Positions 19,859 to 30,553 of a DNA stretch of 64,000 bases are shown in pieces. Made by a program: the position numbers and the translations under genes. The notes under the pieces are model-generated. The model worked only from the letters and a program-made list of their open reading frames with translations. It did not search any database and was not told the origin of the DNA. Position 1 is the stretch's first letter. Each line of letters opens with the position of its first letter. This DNA comes from Erwinia aphidicola (lineage in GTDB: Bacteria > Pseudomonadota > Gammaproteobacteria > Enterobacterales > Enterobacteriaceae): NCBI RefSeq assembly GCF_024169515.1, contig NZ_JAMKCQ010000001.1, positions 62,001-126,000 on the forward strand, written 5' to 3'.

Positions 19859-20176
19859 TTACTGATACTCTACCGTGACAATCCCCACTCTTCGCTGCGC
19901 ATCAATCCAGTGGATTTTGCTGCTGCCGATATTGTAGGGCAACTGCTGTGCGGTCGTGCTGTTCAGTGCCAGCGTGCTGACTTTTGTCTTGCCGTTGCGC
20001 TGACAGGAGACATTAACCTGGGTTTTATTCACATCGGAATCGCAGAGAGACTCAACGATACTGCCTTGAAAATTAATAACACCCGAACCGCTCGTTGATT
20101 GACTATTCCCTGCCATAACACTGCTCGTCCATGAGGCGAATAGCACCACGGCCGCAGCCGAAAAAATGCTTTTCAT
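19859..20176 (-). CDS. Small secreted protein resembling a fimbrial-subunit N-terminus
   Basis: A 105-residue protein with a Sec signal peptide (MKSIFSAAAVVLFASWTSSVMA, cleavage after VMA at about 22). The mature start GSGVINFQGSIVESLCD recalls the first strands of type 1 fimbrial subunits (GxIxFxGxIVxxxC), and two cysteines (in SLCD and VSCQR) are spaced for a disulfide. It is shorter than a usual pilin (about 150), and no chaperone or usher gene is near. The start at 20176 has GAGGTGAGC upstream, better than the in-frame ATG at 20218. Absent from this position in E. coli. The fimbrial link is a weak inference. Confidence 0.7.
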   Translation of the reverse strand: MKSIFSAAAVVLFASWTSSVMAGNSQSTSGSGVINFQGSIVESLCDSDVNKTQVNVSCQRNGKTKVSTLALNSTTAQQLPYNIGSSKIHWIDAQRRVGIVTVEYQ

Positions 20177-20295
20177 GCTCACCTCATCGTTTATTGTGTT
20201 CCTTATTAGGATAGCCAATTACAATTAGTTACATGATGAAAACAAATCACGGTAAAGAACGATAAATATCATTAAAGTTTCTTCAAGGAGTGCCG

Positions 20296-21264
20296 ATGAC
20301 CCGCGTAAATCTGATTACTGGCTTTCTCGGAAGCGGAAAAACCACCACCCTGCGCCATCTGCTGGCCAGCAAACCTGCTGGTGAAAACTGGGCGGTGCTG
20401 GTAAATGAGTTCGGCGAAATCGGTATCGATGGTGCCCTGCTGGCGGAGAGCGGCGCGGTTCTGAAGGAAATACCCGGCGGATGCATGTGCTGCGTCAACG
20501 GCCTGCCAATGCAGGTCGGGCTAAATATGCTGCTCAAGCAGACCCGGCCCGACCGCCTGCTGATTGAACCCACCGGCCTTGGCCACCCTAAACAGATCCT
20601 GGATATGTTATCGGCGGCGGTATATCAGCCGTGGATCGATCTGCGCGCCACGCTTTGCCTGCTTGATCCGCGCCAGCTGGCGGATAATCGCGTAGTAGAA
20701 AATGAAAACTTCCGCGATCAGCTGGCCGCCGCCGATATCATTATTGCCAATAAGCAGGATCGCTGGGACGAGGTCACGCAAACGGCGCTCAGCCAGTGGC
20801 AGCAGGATTTCGGCCATGCGCGGCCGCTGGTGCGCACCTCTCAAGGCACCATCGACGCCGCCCTGCTCGATCGGCCGCGCAGCAATCAGCAGGCCTTGCC
20901 CTCCCCTTTGCACCATTCTCACGGCGCCCCCTCACCGCTGGCCTCGCTGCGGCTGAATGAAAATTCCCGCTGGCGCCGCGCGCTGAATCAGGGCCAGGGC
21001 TATTATGCGGCGGGCTGGATTTTCGACAGTGACACCGTATTCGACACCATCGGCCTGCTTGAATGGGCGCGGCTGGCCCCCGTTTCGCGCGTAAAGGGCG
21101 TGCTGCGGATCGCCGAGGGCCAGGTGAGCATTAACCGCCAGGGCGCCGACTTCCATATCGAAACCCGCCAGTTGCCGCCGCCGGACAGCCGGATTGAGCT
21201 TATTCACCAGGAACAGTCCGACTGGAATATTTTACAAAGTGCTTTGTTGAGCCTTCGTTTATAA
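20296..21264 (+). CDS. yeiR: YeiR, COG0523-family zinc-binding GTPase
   Basis: A 322-residue G3E GTPase: P-loop GFLGSGKTT (9-17), the metal-binding CxCC motif at C63/C65/C66 (GGCMCCVNG), NKQD-type specificity motif, and a C-terminal CobW domain. YeiR in E. coli binds zinc and is thought to act in zinc allocation or metallochaperoning. The ATG at 20296 is chosen over a GTG two codons upstream because AAGGAG ends five bases before it. Its stop codon overlaps an ATG in the lpxT frame (TAATG), so the two genes probably form an operon. Confidence 0.94.
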   Translation: MTRVNLITGFLGSGKTTTLRHLLASKPAGENWAVLVNEFGEIGIDGALLAESGAVLKEIPGGCMCCVNGLPMQVGLNMLLKQTRPDRLLIEPTGLGHPKQILDMLSAAVYQPWIDLRATLCLLDPRQLADNRVVENENFRDQLAAADIIIANKQDRWDEVTQTALSQWQQDFGHARPLVRTSQGTIDAALLDRPRSNQQALPSPLHHSHGAPSPLASLRLNENSRWRRALNQGQGYYAAGWIFDSDTVFDTIGLLEWARLAPVSRVKGVLRIAEGQVSINRQGADFHIETRQLPPPDSRIELIHQEQSDWNILQSALLSLRL

Positions 21265-21314
21265 TGTCAGGCATACTCTACGCCGCGACATTTCTTAATA
21301 AATCCTTAATCACA

Positions 21315-22022
21315 ATGACAACTAAACGCCTGCTAACCATACTGGCCCTAAACGCTGCGGGCTTTGCGCTGTTCTTCTCGTGGTATCTGCCGGAGAATCA
21401 TGGCCAGTGGTTTATCCTCGACAAGACGATTTTCTACTGGTTTAACCAGCATCTGGTGACTAACCAGGCCCTGCTGTGGCTGGTAGCCATCACCAACTTC
21501 CGCGCGTTTGACGGCGTGTCGCTGCTGGCGATGGGTGCGCTGTATCTGCACTTCTGGCGCCGTGAAACCCCACAGGGGCGCCGCCGGATGTTGGCAATTG
21601 GCATCACGATGCTGATTACCGCGGTCGGTCTGAACCAGTTAGGGCATTTGATCCCGGTCTCTCACGGCAGCCCGACGAAGTTCTTCCCGGACGTTAACCA
21701 CGTGACCAGGCTGACCGGCATCCCGACTAAAGACTCCTCTGCGGACAGCTTCCCGGGCGATCACGGCATGATGCTGATGATATTCGCCTGCTTTATGCTG
21801 CGTTATTTCACCCGTCGCGCGTTTGCCGTCGCTGTGGTTATCGTGCTGGTATTTGCTCTGCCGCGCGTCATGATTGGCGCCCACTGGTTTACCGATATCG
21901 CCGTGGGCTCGTTATCGATAGTGCTGGTTGGTATGAGCTGGTGGCTGATCACTCCTGCGAGTGATTATCTGGTGAACTGGCTGGATCGAAACCTGCCGGG
22001 AAAATATAAGCCGCGGAAATAA
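21315..22022 (+). CDS. lpxT: Lipid A 1-diphosphate synthase LpxT (YeiU)
   Basis: LpxT transfers phosphate from undecaprenyl pyrophosphate to lipid A at the periplasmic face of the inner membrane. The 235-residue protein (E. coli 237) is a six-span PAP2-family enzyme with the motifs KDSSADSFPGDHGMM and PRVMIGAHWFTDI supplying the catalytic histidines. The chosen ATG (MTTKRLL) gives the family start; an alternative ATG at 21264 overlaps the yeiR stop and would add 17 residues, possible through coupling. In E. coli the enzyme is inhibited by PmrR. Confidence 0.94.
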   Translation: MTTKRLLTILALNAAGFALFFSWYLPENHGQWFILDKTIFYWFNQHLVTNQALLWLVAITNFRAFDGVSLLAMGALYLHFWRRETPQGRRRMLAIGITMLITAVGLNQLGHLIPVSHGSPTKFFPDVNHVTRLTGIPTKDSSADSFPGDHGMMLMIFACFMLRYFTRRAFAVAVVIVLVFALPRVMIGAHWFTDIAVGSLSIVLVGMSWWLITPASDYLVNWLDRNLPGKYKPRK

Positions 22023-22530
22023 TTTATCGGCAGTAGCGAAACGGCGGGGAATATTTCCTCGCCTGCTGCTGCGATAATTGAAATTAATTAGTCTGCTAAC
22101 GAAGCGTGATAAATAGAATTTGTTATGCTCTGGCCCGCACAAAATCCTCTGATTTTCCCATCCGTCCAGCCCGATAATTCTGATTTTAACTTGACTATGA
22201 GCGCGTTGTTGCAAAATTGCACTTAGGTGCACACGGTTGCGCTACAAATTGACGATAATGTAACCAATTCGTTGCGTAATGATTTCACATCACAAAAACC
22301 TATAAAAAACTGCTTAAAACCCCTCGCCATGCGGCTTGTAATCGGTTAACCTCACTTTCAATTAGACGATCTGGCTAAAGTATTTCGGTAAGTTACATTT
22401 TAAAGTGTGCTAAATCACACATTTTAACGTTTTCCGAATTGTCTTAGCTCACCGGACTAATTAATCTCGTTTCGCTCCGTCACTTTTCTAACGACTTGGT
22501 CGTTAAGGACTTCAAGGGATCACAAATATA
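22023..22530 (+). promoter_or_regulatory. Long mepS upstream region with an inverted repeat
   Basis: About 510 AT-rich bases without a gene precede mepS. A perfect GTGTG-N6-CACAC repeat lies at 22405-22420; it has CRP-site symmetry but not the TGTGA/TCACA core. No clear small ORF or terminator was found in the region. A long transcribed leader or several promoters are possible. Confidence 0.4.
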
Positions 22531-23103
22531 ATGGTCAAGTCTCAACCTATTCTGAGATATGTTTTGCGGGCGCTCCCCGCTGTCGCGTTAGCGGCGCTGT
22601 TGTCAGCATGTAGTTCGAACAGCGGACACAATGTACAAACTGATACTCATGCAGTTAAAAGCCAGAACGGTTTTTTACTTCAAGCGTCTCAGGATGAATT
22701 CGAACAGATGGTTCAGAATGTGGATATCAAATCCCGCCTGATGGACCAGTACGCGGACTGGAAGGGTGTGCGTTACCGCTTAGGCGGTACCAGCAAGCGC
22801 GGCGTTGATTGCTCCGCCTTTGTACAGAACACGTTCCGTGAGCAGTTTGGCCTGGATCTGCCCCGCTCGACCTATGAGCAGGAAGATACCGGTAAAAGTA
22901 TTCAGCGCACGAAATTGCGCCCGGGTGATTTAGTTCTGTTCCGTGCAGGCTCTACGGGTCGTCATGTCGGTATTTATATCGGTAATGATAACTTCGTTCA
23001 TGCCTCCACCAGCAGCGGTGTGATGATTTCTAACCTGAATGACTCATACTGGAAAAATCGCTACCGCGATGCACGTCGCGTACTGAGCCATACGCAAAGC
23101 TAA
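22531..23103 (+). CDS. mepS: Murein DD-endopeptidase MepS (Spr)
   Basis: MepS is an outer-membrane lipoprotein that cleaves D-Ala-mDAP crosslinks so that new glycan strands can be inserted. The 190-residue precursor has a lipobox LLSAC with lipidated C27 and an NlpC/P60 domain. The catalytic triad is C94 (RGVDCSAF), H145 (GRHVGIY) and H157 (FVHAST), equal to C68/H119/H131 in mature E. coli numbering. In E. coli its level is set by NlpI-Prc proteolysis. A strong terminator follows. Confidence 0.97.
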   Translation: MVKSQPILRYVLRALPAVALAALLSACSSNSGHNVQTDTHAVKSQNGFLLQASQDEFEQMVQNVDIKSRLMDQYADWKGVRYRLGGTSKRGVDCSAFVQNTFREQFGLDLPRSTYEQEDTGKSIQRTKLRPGDLVLFRAGSTGRHVGIYIGNDNFVHASTSSGVMISNLNDSYWKNRYRDARRVLSHTQS

Positions 23104-23142
23104 CTTCCGATCTCCTGAAGTTCGCGAAACACGAGATATGAA

Positions 23143-23169
23143 AACGCTGCCCAGGCAGCGTTTTTTTTT
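23143..23169 (+). terminator. Rho-independent terminator of mepS
   Basis: AACGCTGCC pairs with GGCAGCGTT, followed by a run of nine T residues. Confidence 0.93.
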
Positions 23170-23331
23170 GCCTGATTTTCAGCACCAATAGCGGCGCTGA
23201 AAAAGGATTGATACACATCAATAATCATAGAGACAGAACGGCCAGCGCCGTTATATTCTCATGGGCTTCATCAGAGAGCAGTATTTGACGACAACATAAT
23301 AAGAACCGGCGAAAACGGGAGAAAACACCCA

Positions 23332-24921
23332 ATGCCACTCACCACCACCGTCAGGCGGCATGTGACGCATCCGCGCAGGATAATCTGCCTGAGTGCGGCA
23401 ATGGGGCTGCTCTTTTTTCTGTTATTTGTTGCTATCACGCTGATCCTGACCTGGAACCGGCGCTCCGAAGGCCATAACCGGCTTGCCGGATATACGCAGT
23501 CTTATGTCATCAACGTTTTCGATGAGCTGAAAACCACCCTGTTGCCCTTGCAGGGCGCGACGCAGGCTCCCTGTGAGCAGGTTCGCAGTGATTTAACCCA
23601 GCGCGCGGCCTTTGCGGCCAATATTCGCGCCATCCTGCTGGTGAAAGATCACAGCGCTTTTTGTTCATCCGCCACCGGCCCCATGGCGCTGGATATCGAT
23701 GAAATCTCACCCGAAACCGACGCCAGCCGTGCCGTTGATATTCGCCTGATCCCCGGAACGCCAATGGTGCGCAACACACCCGCTATCGTGCTGTGGCTGA
23801 AGAATGCTTCCCAGCCCGGCAGTGGGATTTTTACCACGCTGAATATCAACCTGACCCCTTACCTGCTGCTCGCTTCGCGCCAGCAGGAGATCAGCGGTAT
23901 GGCGATTGCCGCCGGGCAGAGGGCGCTGACCACCTGGAATGACAAAGTGGTCAACCGCAGTCAGCTGCCCGCCAGCCCGCTGCGTAAAATCGCCATTACG
24001 GGCTATCCACTCACGCTCTATCTGTATGGTGAAGTGCTGCCCGGGCGCGATGTTCATATTATTTTGCTGGCCGGGTTGCTGCTGGGCGTGCTGATTACCT
24101 GCGGCTGCTTCCTGCTGTTGACCCTGCGCCTGCGCCCCGGCAAGGAGATCCTGCTGGGGATTAAGCGCGGCGAGTTTCACGTTGAGTACCAGCCGGTCAT
24201 TGATGCCAGCAGCGGCAAACCCTACGCGATCGAAGCACTGCTACGCTGGACGCATCCGACCGAGGGACGCATTCCACCGGACTCCTTTATCAGCTACGCC
24301 GAAGGGCAAAACCTGATCGTCCCACTGACCCGCCATCTGTTTCGCCTGGTGGCGCGCGATGCTCATCGCCTGCGTCACGCCGTGCCTAAGGGCACCAAAA
24401 TGGGTGTTAATCTCTCCCCTGCTCATCTGGTTCATCCGACCTTCCGTCAGGACGTCAACGACTGGATCAGCGCGATGCCAGCAGACCACTTTGGCTATGT
24501 GTTTGAGATTACCGAACGCTCCATGGTGGCTGAGGCAAATGCCGACGAGGTGTTTGACTGGATCCGCGAGCGCGGGATCAAGATTGCCATTGATGATTTC
24601 GGCACCGGGCACAGCGCCCTGATCTATCTGGAAAAGTTCCAGTTTGACTACCTGAAGATTGACCGTGGCTTTGTGCAGAGCATTGGCATGGAGACGGTAA
24701 ACTCACCGGTGCTGGACACCGTGCTGAGCCTGGCGAAAAAGCTGAATCTCAAGACCGTGGCCGAAGGGGTGGAAACCGGCGAACAGGCGCTGTGGTTAAT
24801 TAACCGCGGCGTGACGCATATGCAGGGTTACCTGTTCAGTCGTCCACGCGGTGTGGCGCAGCTGATCGAATATTATCTGCAGCAGCAGGCACCGGCGAAA
24901 ACTCTCAGACGTCGCGATTAG
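23332..24921 (+). CDS. pdeN: CSS-motif c-di-GMP phosphodiesterase PdeN (Rtn)
   Basis: A 529-residue inner-membrane enzyme hydrolysing c-di-GMP. Transmembrane helix 1 (about 20-40) and helix 2 (243-265) bracket a periplasmic domain with the redox-sensing CSS motif at 111-113 (AFCSSATG). The cytoplasmic EAL domain begins near 270 with EALLRW at 301-306; DDFGTGHSAL and EGVETGEQA are intact, so it should be active. Position between mepS and yejA matches E. coli rtn/pdeN. In the CSS family, disulfide formation in the periplasm holds the enzyme inactive. Confidence 0.95.
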   Translation: MPLTTTVRRHVTHPRRIICLSAAMGLLFFLLFVAITLILTWNRRSEGHNRLAGYTQSYVINVFDELKTTLLPLQGATQAPCEQVRSDLTQRAAFAANIRAILLVKDHSAFCSSATGPMALDIDEISPETDASRAVDIRLIPGTPMVRNTPAIVLWLKNASQPGSGIFTTLNINLTPYLLLASRQQEISGMAIAAGQRALTTWNDKVVNRSQLPASPLRKIAITGYPLTLYLYGEVLPGRDVHIILLAGLLLGVLITCGCFLLLTLRLRPGKEILLGIKRGEFHVEYQPVIDASSGKPYAIEALLRWTHPTEGRIPPDSFISYAEGQNLIVPLTRHLFRLVARDAHRLRHAVPKGTKMGVNLSPAHLVHPTFRQDVNDWISAMPADHFGYVFEITERSMVAEANADEVFDWIRERGIKIAIDDFGTGHSALIYLEKFQFDYLKIDRGFVQSIGMETVNSPVLDTVLSLAKKLNLKTVAEGVETGEQALWLINRGVTHMQGYLFSRPRGVAQLIEYYLQQQAPAKTLRRRD

Positions 24922-25031
24922 CCGGTACTGTCAAAACGGGTAAAAAGCCTTTAATATCATTGCTCCGCCCGGCTAATGGTGTCAGGCTTACGCAGATTAC
25001 TGACCCCTCACAGGTGGGAGCCGATGAAACC

Positions 25032-26840
25032 ATGATTGCGCGTATTGTTGCCCTGACTTTATTTGGCCTGACCGCCAGCGTTGCGCAGGCGGAAAAGATT
25101 AATGTGAGCTACAGCTTTGCTCAGCTGGGTACAGCGAAATACGCCAGCGGTTTCAACCACTTTGATTATGCCGACCCGGCCGCACCGAAAGGCGGCACTA
25201 TTACCCTCTCCGCCATTGGCACCTACGACAACTTTAACCGTTACGCCATGCGCGGCAACCCGGCCGTAGGAACGGAGTCGCTGTACGACACGCTGTTTAC
25301 CTCCTCGGATGATGAAACCGGCAGCCTTTACCCGCTGGTGGCCGAGTTCGCGCGCTACCCGGATGATTACCGCTGGGTTGAGGTCAGTATCAATCCGCGC
25401 GCACGTTTCCACGACGGTACGCCGATTACCGCTGAAGATGCGGCCTTCACCTTTAAACTGTTTATGACCCAGGGCGTGCCGCAGTATCGCGTGATCTATA
25501 AGGGCGTAACGGCAAAAGCCATTTCGCGCCTGACGGTACGTTTTGAGCTGCCAAAGTCGGACCGTGATCAGATGCTCTCTTTGCTGTCGTCGAAAGTTTT
25601 TCCGAAAAGCTTCTGGAAAGATCACAACCTCGCCGACCCGCTGCCGTCACCGCCACCGTCCAGCGGTCCGTACCGCATCACTGCCTATAAAGTGGGCCAG
25701 TCCGTCACTTATACGCGGGTGAAAAACTACTGGGCTGCAAACCTGCCGGTGAATAAAGGTCGCTACAATTTCGACACCATGCGTTATGACTACTATCTGG
25801 ACGATAATGTCGCCTTTGAAGCGTTTAAGGCCGGGGCGTTTGATTTCCGCGCCGAAGGCTCGGCCAAGAAATGGGCTACGCAGTACAGCGGCAATAACTT
25901 TGCACGCGGCTATATCGTTAAGGATGAGGTACCTAATACCGTCAGCACTGATACCCAGTGGCTGGCGTTTAATATCCAGAAGCCGCAGTTTGCCGACCGC
26001 CGGGTGCGTGAAGCACTCTCCCTGCTGTTCAATTTTGAATGGATGAACAAAGCGCTGTTCTATAACGCCTACCGGCGCGTCGACAGCTATTTCCAGAACA
26101 CCGAATATGCGGCGCGCAGCTACCCGGATGCCAAAGAGCTGGAAATTTTAGGGCCGTTAAAGGGCCAGTATCCGGCGGAGGTGATTGATAAGATCTATCA
26201 GCCGCCAAAGTCGGACGCTTCTGGCTACGATCGTGGCAAACTGATGCAGGCGCTGGATTTGCTGAAGCAGGCGGGCTGGGAGCTGAAAAATCAGCAGCTG
26301 GTGAATGTGAAAACCGGCCAGCCATTCCGCTTCGAACTGCTGCTGCGCAGCGGTGGCAACGACCAGTGGGTGCTGCCGTTCCAGCATAATCTGGCGCGTA
26401 TTGGCATTACCATGAACGTGCGCCAGGTTGACAGCTCGCAGTATCTGGCGCGCCTGCGCAAGCGCGATTTCGATATGCTGCCTACGCGCTACCTGGCGTT
26501 TGCCACGCCGGATGCGCAGCTGCAGATTGTCTGGGCTTCGGCCTATATCGACTCGTCATGGAACACGCCGGGCGTGACCAGCCCGCTGGTGGATAATCTG
26601 ATTGCGCAGATTGTGCAGCATCAGGGCGACAAAAATGCCCTGCTGCCGCTGGGCCGCGTGCTGGATCGCGTGCTGCTGTGGAACTATTACATGATCCCGA
26701 TGTGGTATGCCGCCAACGATCGCTATGCGTACTGGAACAAGTTCTCGATGCCGACCACGCGCCCGACCTATGCGCAGGGCATCGACAACTGGTGGTACGA
26801 TGTCAATAAAGCCGCACAGCTGCCGGCGCAACGTCGTTAA
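25032..26840 (+). CDS. yejA: YejA, peptide ABC transporter periplasmic binding protein
   Basis: A 602-residue family-5 solute-binding protein (E. coli 604) that delivers peptides, including microcin C in E. coli, to YejBEF. The signal peptide [20 protein letters not shown] supports the start at 25032 rather than an in-frame ATG 24 codons upstream. Conserved blocks include [45 protein letters not shown] and [20 protein letters not shown]. It heads the yejABEF operon, 11 bp before yejB. Confidence 0.97.
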   Translation: MIARIVALTLFGLTASVAQAEKINVSYSFAQLGTAKYASGFNHFDYADPAAPKGGTITLSAIGTYDNFNRYAMRGNPAVGTESLYDTLFTSSDDETGSLYPLVAEFARYPDDYRWVEVSINPRARFHDGTPITAEDAAFTFKLFMTQGVPQYRVIYKGVTAKAISRLTVRFELPKSDRDQMLSLLSSKVFPKSFWKDHNLADPLPSPPPSSGPYRITAYKVGQSVTYTRVKNYWAANLPVNKGRYNFDTMRYDYYLDDNVAFEAFKAGAFDFRAEGSAKKWATQYSGNNFARGYIVKDEVPNTVSTDTQWLAFNIQKPQFADRRVREALSLLFNFEWMNKALFYNAYRRVDSYFQNTEYAARSYPDAKELEILGPLKGQYPAEVIDKIYQPPKSDASGYDRGKLMQALDLLKQAGWELKNQQLVNVKTGQPFRFELLLRSGGNDQWVLPFQHNLARIGITMNVRQVDSSQYLARLRKRDFDMLPTRYLAFATPDAQLQIVWASAYIDSSWNTPGVTSPLVDNLIAQIVQHQGDKNALLPLGRVLDRVLLWNYYMIPMWYAANDRYAYWNKFSMPTTRPTYAQGIDNWWYDVNKAAQLPAQRR

Positions 26841-26851
26841 GGAGCCAGACT

Positions 26852-27943
26852 GTGGGTGCTTATTTAATTCGTCGCTTATTACTGATTATTCCCACGCTGT
26901 GGGCGATTATTACTATCAACTTCTTTATTGTGCAGATTGCCCCCGGCGGCCCGGTCGATCAGGCGATTGCCAATATTCAGTTCGGCCAGACCACCGGCAT
27001 GCCTGGCGCCGCCGGAGAGGGCGCGGCGCACGGGCGCAGTTCGCTCAATGCCTCACCGGGCGACAATCAGTATCGCGGCTCGCGCGGGCTGGACCCGGAG
27101 GTAATCGCGGAGATCACCAAACGCTACGGCTTTGATAAGCCGCTGCACGAGCGCTACTTCACCATGCTATGGAACTACATTCGTTTCGACTTCGGTGACA
27201 GCCTGTTCCGCAGCAGCTCGGTGATCCAGCTGATTAAAGAGAGCCTGCCGGTTTCGGTGACGTTAGGGCTGTGGAGCACGCTGATCATCTACCTGGTGTC
27301 GATCCCGCTGGGGATCAAAAAGGCGGTGCGCAACGGCAGCGCGTTTGATATCTGGAGCAGCACGCTGATCATTGTCGGCTACGCCATCCCCTCTTTCCTG
27401 TTTGGTATCATCATGATCGTGCTGTTTGCCGGCGGCAGCTACCTCGACTGGTTCCCGCTACGTGGCCTGGTATCCCCGCAGTTCGACACGCTGCCGTGGT
27501 ACGGCAAGGTCACAGATTATCTGTGGCATATCTGCCTGCCGGTGCTGGCAACCGTGATTGGTGGCTTCGCTACGCTGACCATGCTGACGAAAAACTCGTT
27601 TATGGATGAGATCCGCAAGCAGTATGTGGTGACCGCACGCGCAAAGGGGCTGGACGAGAAAAAGATCCTTTATCGCCACGTGTTCCGCAATGCCATGCTG
27701 CTGGTGATTGCCGGGTTTCCGGCCACCTTTATCAGCATGTTCTTTACCGGGTCGCTGCTGATTGAAGTGATGTTCTCGCTCAACGGCCTCGGGCTGCTTG
27801 GCTATGACGCCACCATCCAGCGCGATTACCCGGTGATGTTCGGCACGCTGTATATTTTCACCCTGATCGGCCTGCTGCTCAATATTCTCAGTGATATCAC
27901 CTATACGCTGGTCGACCCACGTATTGATTTTGAGGGCCGCTAA
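26852..27943 (+). CDS. yejB: YejB, peptide ABC transporter permease
   Basis: A 363-residue (E. coli 364) inner-membrane permease of the oligopeptide/dipeptide type with about six helices and the EAA loop containing [22 protein letters not shown]. It begins with GTG, eight bases after the GGAG of AAGGAGCC; no nearby ATG is better. Its stop overlaps the yejE start by one base. Confidence 0.97.
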   Translation: MGAYLIRRLLLIIPTLWAIITINFFIVQIAPGGPVDQAIANIQFGQTTGMPGAAGEGAAHGRSSLNASPGDNQYRGSRGLDPEVIAEITKRYGFDKPLHERYFTMLWNYIRFDFGDSLFRSSSVIQLIKESLPVSVTLGLWSTLIIYLVSIPLGIKKAVRNGSAFDIWSSTLIIVGYAIPSFLFGIIMIVLFAGGSYLDWFPLRGLVSPQFDTLPWYGKVTDYLWHICLPVLATVIGGFATLTMLTKNSFMDEIRKQYVVTARAKGLDEKKILYRHVFRNAMLLVIAGFPATFISMFFTGSLLIEVMFSLNGLGLLGYDATIQRDYPVMFGTLYIFTLIGLLLNILSDITYTLVDPRIDFEGR

Positions 27944-28968
27944 TGAGCCGTTTAAACCCGATTAATCAGGCGCGCTGGGCGCGATTCCGCCATAACCGCC
28001 GCGGCTACTGGTCGCTGTGGGTTTTTGCCGTGCTGTTTGCCCTGTCGCTGGGCGCAGAGCTGCTGGCCAACGATAAGCCGCTGGTGGTGCACTATCACGA
28101 CCGCACCTATTTCCCGCTGCTGGTGAACTATACCGAAAGCGACTTCGGCGGCCCGCTGGAGACCCCGGCGGATTATCAGGATCCTTGGCTGAAATCGCGG
28201 CTGGCAGCAAACGGCTGGGCAATCTGGGCGCCGGTGCGCTTTGGTGACGACACCATTAACTTTGCCACCGATGTTCCCTTCCCTTCCCCCCCCTCGGCGC
28301 AGAACTGGCTGGGCACCGATGCCAATGGCGGCGACGTGCTGGCGCGCATTCTTTACGGCGCCCGCATCTCGCTGCTGTTCGGGCTGATGCTGACGCTGGC
28401 CTCCAGCGTGATTGGCATCCTCGCCGGCGCGATTCAGGGCTATTTCGGCGGCAGGGTCGACCTGTGGGGCCAGCGCTTTATTGAAGTGTGGTCGGGCATG
28501 CCGACGCTATTCCTGATTATCCTGCTCTCCAGCGTGATCCAGCCCGGCTTCTGGTGGCTGCTGGGCATCACCGTGCTGTTTGGCTGGATGAGCCTGGTGG
28601 GGGTGGTGCGTGCCGAATTCCTGCGCACGCGTAACTTTGACTATATCCGCGCCGCGCAGGCGATGGGCGTCAGCGACTGGCGCATTATGTCGCGCCATAT
28701 GCTGCCCAATGCGATGGTCGCCACGCTCACCTACCTGCCCTTTATTCTCTGCGGCTCAATCACGACGCTGACTTCGCTCGATTTCCTCGGTTTTGGTTTA
28801 CCGATGGGTTCGCCGTCGCTGGGTGAGCTGCTGCTGCAGGGCAAAAACAACCTGCAGGCGCCGTGGCTTGGCCTGACCGCTTTCTTCTCGCTGGCGATCC
28901 TGCTGTCACTGTTAATATTTATCGGCGAAGCGGTGCGCGACGCCTTTGACCCCAGCAAGGTGTATTGA
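27943..28968 (+). CDS. yejE: YejE, peptide ABC transporter permease
   Basis: A 341-residue permease, partner of YejB, equal in length to E. coli YejE. A large periplasmic loop after the first helix (NDKPLVVHYHDRTYFP, PADYQDPWLK) is characteristic of this subfamily. The EAA loop is seen at IRAAQAMGVSDWRIMSRHMLPNA. It overlaps yejB by one base and ends one base before yejF. Confidence 0.97.
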   Translation: MSRLNPINQARWARFRHNRRGYWSLWVFAVLFALSLGAELLANDKPLVVHYHDRTYFPLLVNYTESDFGGPLETPADYQDPWLKSRLAANGWAIWAPVRFGDDTINFATDVPFPSPPSAQNWLGTDANGGDVLARILYGARISLLFGLMLTLASSVIGILAGAIQGYFGGRVDLWGQRFIEVWSGMPTLFLIILLSSVIQPGFWWLLGITVLFGWMSLVGVVRAEFLRTRNFDYIRAAQAMGVSDWRIMSRHMLPNAMVATLTYLPFILCGSITTLTSLDFLGFGLPMGSPSLGELLLQGKNNLQAPWLGLTAFFSLAILLSLLIFIGEAVRDAFDPSKVY

Positions 28969-28969
28969 T

Positions 28970-30553
28970 ATGGCACTACTCTCGATTCAGGATCTGAGCA
29001 TTGCCTTTCGTCAGGGCGCGCAAGAGCGCCGCGTGGTCGAGGGGCTGTCGCTGTCGGTCGATGCCGGAGAGACGCTGGCGCTGGTCGGCGAGTCCGGCTC
29101 CGGAAAAAGCGTCACCGCCCTGTCGGTGATGCGCCTGCTGCCAACGCCGCCGGTAGTATATCCGCAGGGTGATATTCTGTTTGCCGGGCAGAGCGTGCTG
29201 CACGCCGATGAGCGCACGCTGCGCGGCCTGCGCGGTAACCGCATCGCGATGATCTTTCAGGAGCCGATGGTGTCGCTTAATCCGCTGCACAACATCGAAA
29301 AGCAGCTGTACGAGGTGCTGTCGCTGCACCGCGGCATGCGCCGTGAAGCCGCACGGGCCGAGATGCTCAGCTGCCTTGATCGCGTGGGCATCCGCAATGC
29401 CGCGCAGCGCCTGAGTGATTTTCCGCATCAGCTTTCCGGGGGTGAACGTCAGCGCGTGATGATCGCCATGGCGCTGCTGACCCAGCCTGAATTGTTGATC
29501 GCCGATGAACCCACCACCGCGCTGGATGTGACGGTGCAGGCGCAGATCCTGGTGCTGCTGAAAGAGCTGAAGCAGGAGATGAATATGGGCCTGCTGTTTA
29601 TCACGCACAATCTGAATATCGTGCGCCAGCTGGCGGACAGCGTCACGGTGATGCGCAACGGTCAGGCGGTCGAACATAATCGCACCCAGCAGCTGTTCAG
29701 CGCACCACAGCATCCCTATACGCAAAAGCTGCTGGACTCCGAGCCGGAAGGCCAGCCTGACCCGGCTGACAGTGCTGCGGAGCCGCTGCTGCGGGTAGAG
29801 AATCTGCAGGTGGCCTTCCCAATCAAACAGGGGCTGATGAAGCGCACTGTGGGCTATCACCACGCGCTGAAGTCACTGAGCTTTACGCTGCGCCCGGGTG
29901 AGAGCCTTGGGCTGGTGGGGGAATCCGGCTCTGGCAAAAGCACCACCGGGCTGGCCCTGCTGCGCCTGCTGCATTCGCAGGGTGAGATCTGGTTTAAACA
30001 GCAGCCGCTGCATTTGTGGAACCGTAAAAAGATGCTGCCGGTTCGCCGTCAGATCCAGGTGGTGTTCCAGGATCCAAACTCATCGCTCAACCCGCGCCTC
30101 AACGTGCTGCAGATTATCGCCGAGGGTCTGCAGGTGCACCATCCCGAGCTGAATGAAGCCGAGCGCGAGGCGCGCGTGATAACCGCTATGGAAGAGGTTG
30201 GGCTGGATCCGGCTACGCGCCAGCGCTATCCGTCAGAGTTTTCCGGCGGTCAGCGCCAGCGTATTGCCATTGCGCGCGCCCTGATCCTGCAGCCGCAGCT
30301 GATCATCCTGGATGAACCGACCTCATCGCTCGACCGTTCGGTGCAAAAGCAGATCCTCGCGCTACTGAAAAATCTTCAGCAGCAGCACCGGCTGGCCTAT
30401 ATCTTTATCAGCCACGATCTGCGCGTGGTGCGGTCGTTATGCCATCAGGTGGTGGTGTTGCGGCAGGGAGAGGTGGTGGAACAGGGCATGTGCGAAAGCG
30501 TGTTTAGCGCGCCAGCGCAGGAGTATACGCGCCAGCTGCTGGCGTTAGCCTGA
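28970..30553 (+). CDS. yejF: YejF, fused duplicated ABC ATPase
   Basis: A 527-residue protein with two complete ATPase domains. Each half has a Walker A (GESGSGKS), an ABC signature (LSGGERQRV in the first, FSGGQRQRI in the second) and a Walker B followed by DEPT. It powers YejABE peptide uptake from the cytosolic side. The start at 28970 (MALLSIQDL) matches the family; an upstream in-frame ATG lies inside yejE. It converges with and overlaps the yejG end by nine bases. Confidence 0.97.
   Translation: MALLSIQDLSIAFRQGAQERRVVEGLSLSVDAGETLALVGESGSGKSVTALSVMRLLPTPPVVYPQGDILFAGQSVLHADERTLRGLRGNRIAMIFQEPMVSLNPLHNIEKQLYEVLSLHRGMRREAARAEMLSCLDRVGIRNAAQRLSDFPHQLSGGERQRVMIAMALLTQPELLIADEPTTALDVTVQAQILVLLKELKQEMNMGLLFITHNLNIVRQLADSVTVMRNGQAVEHNRTQQLFSAPQHPYTQKLLDSEPEGQPDPADSAAEPLLRVENLQVAFPIKQGLMKRTVGYHHALKSLSFTLRPGESLGLVGESGSGKSTTGLALLRLLHSQGEIWFKQQPLHLWNRKKMLPVRRQIQVVFQDPNSSLNPRLNVLQIIAEGLQVHHPELNEAEREARVITAMEEVGLDPATRQRYPSEFSGGQRQRIAIARALILQPQLIILDEPTSSLDRSVQKQILALLKNLQQQHRLAYIFISHDLRVVRSLCHQVVVLRQGEVVEQGMCESVFSAPAQEYTRQLLALA

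Noticed and set aside
22405..22420. CRP-binding site
   Set aside because: The repeat is GTGTG-N6-CACAC; the TGTGA-N6-TCACA core is not met at the required spacing, so it is kept only as an inverted repeat.
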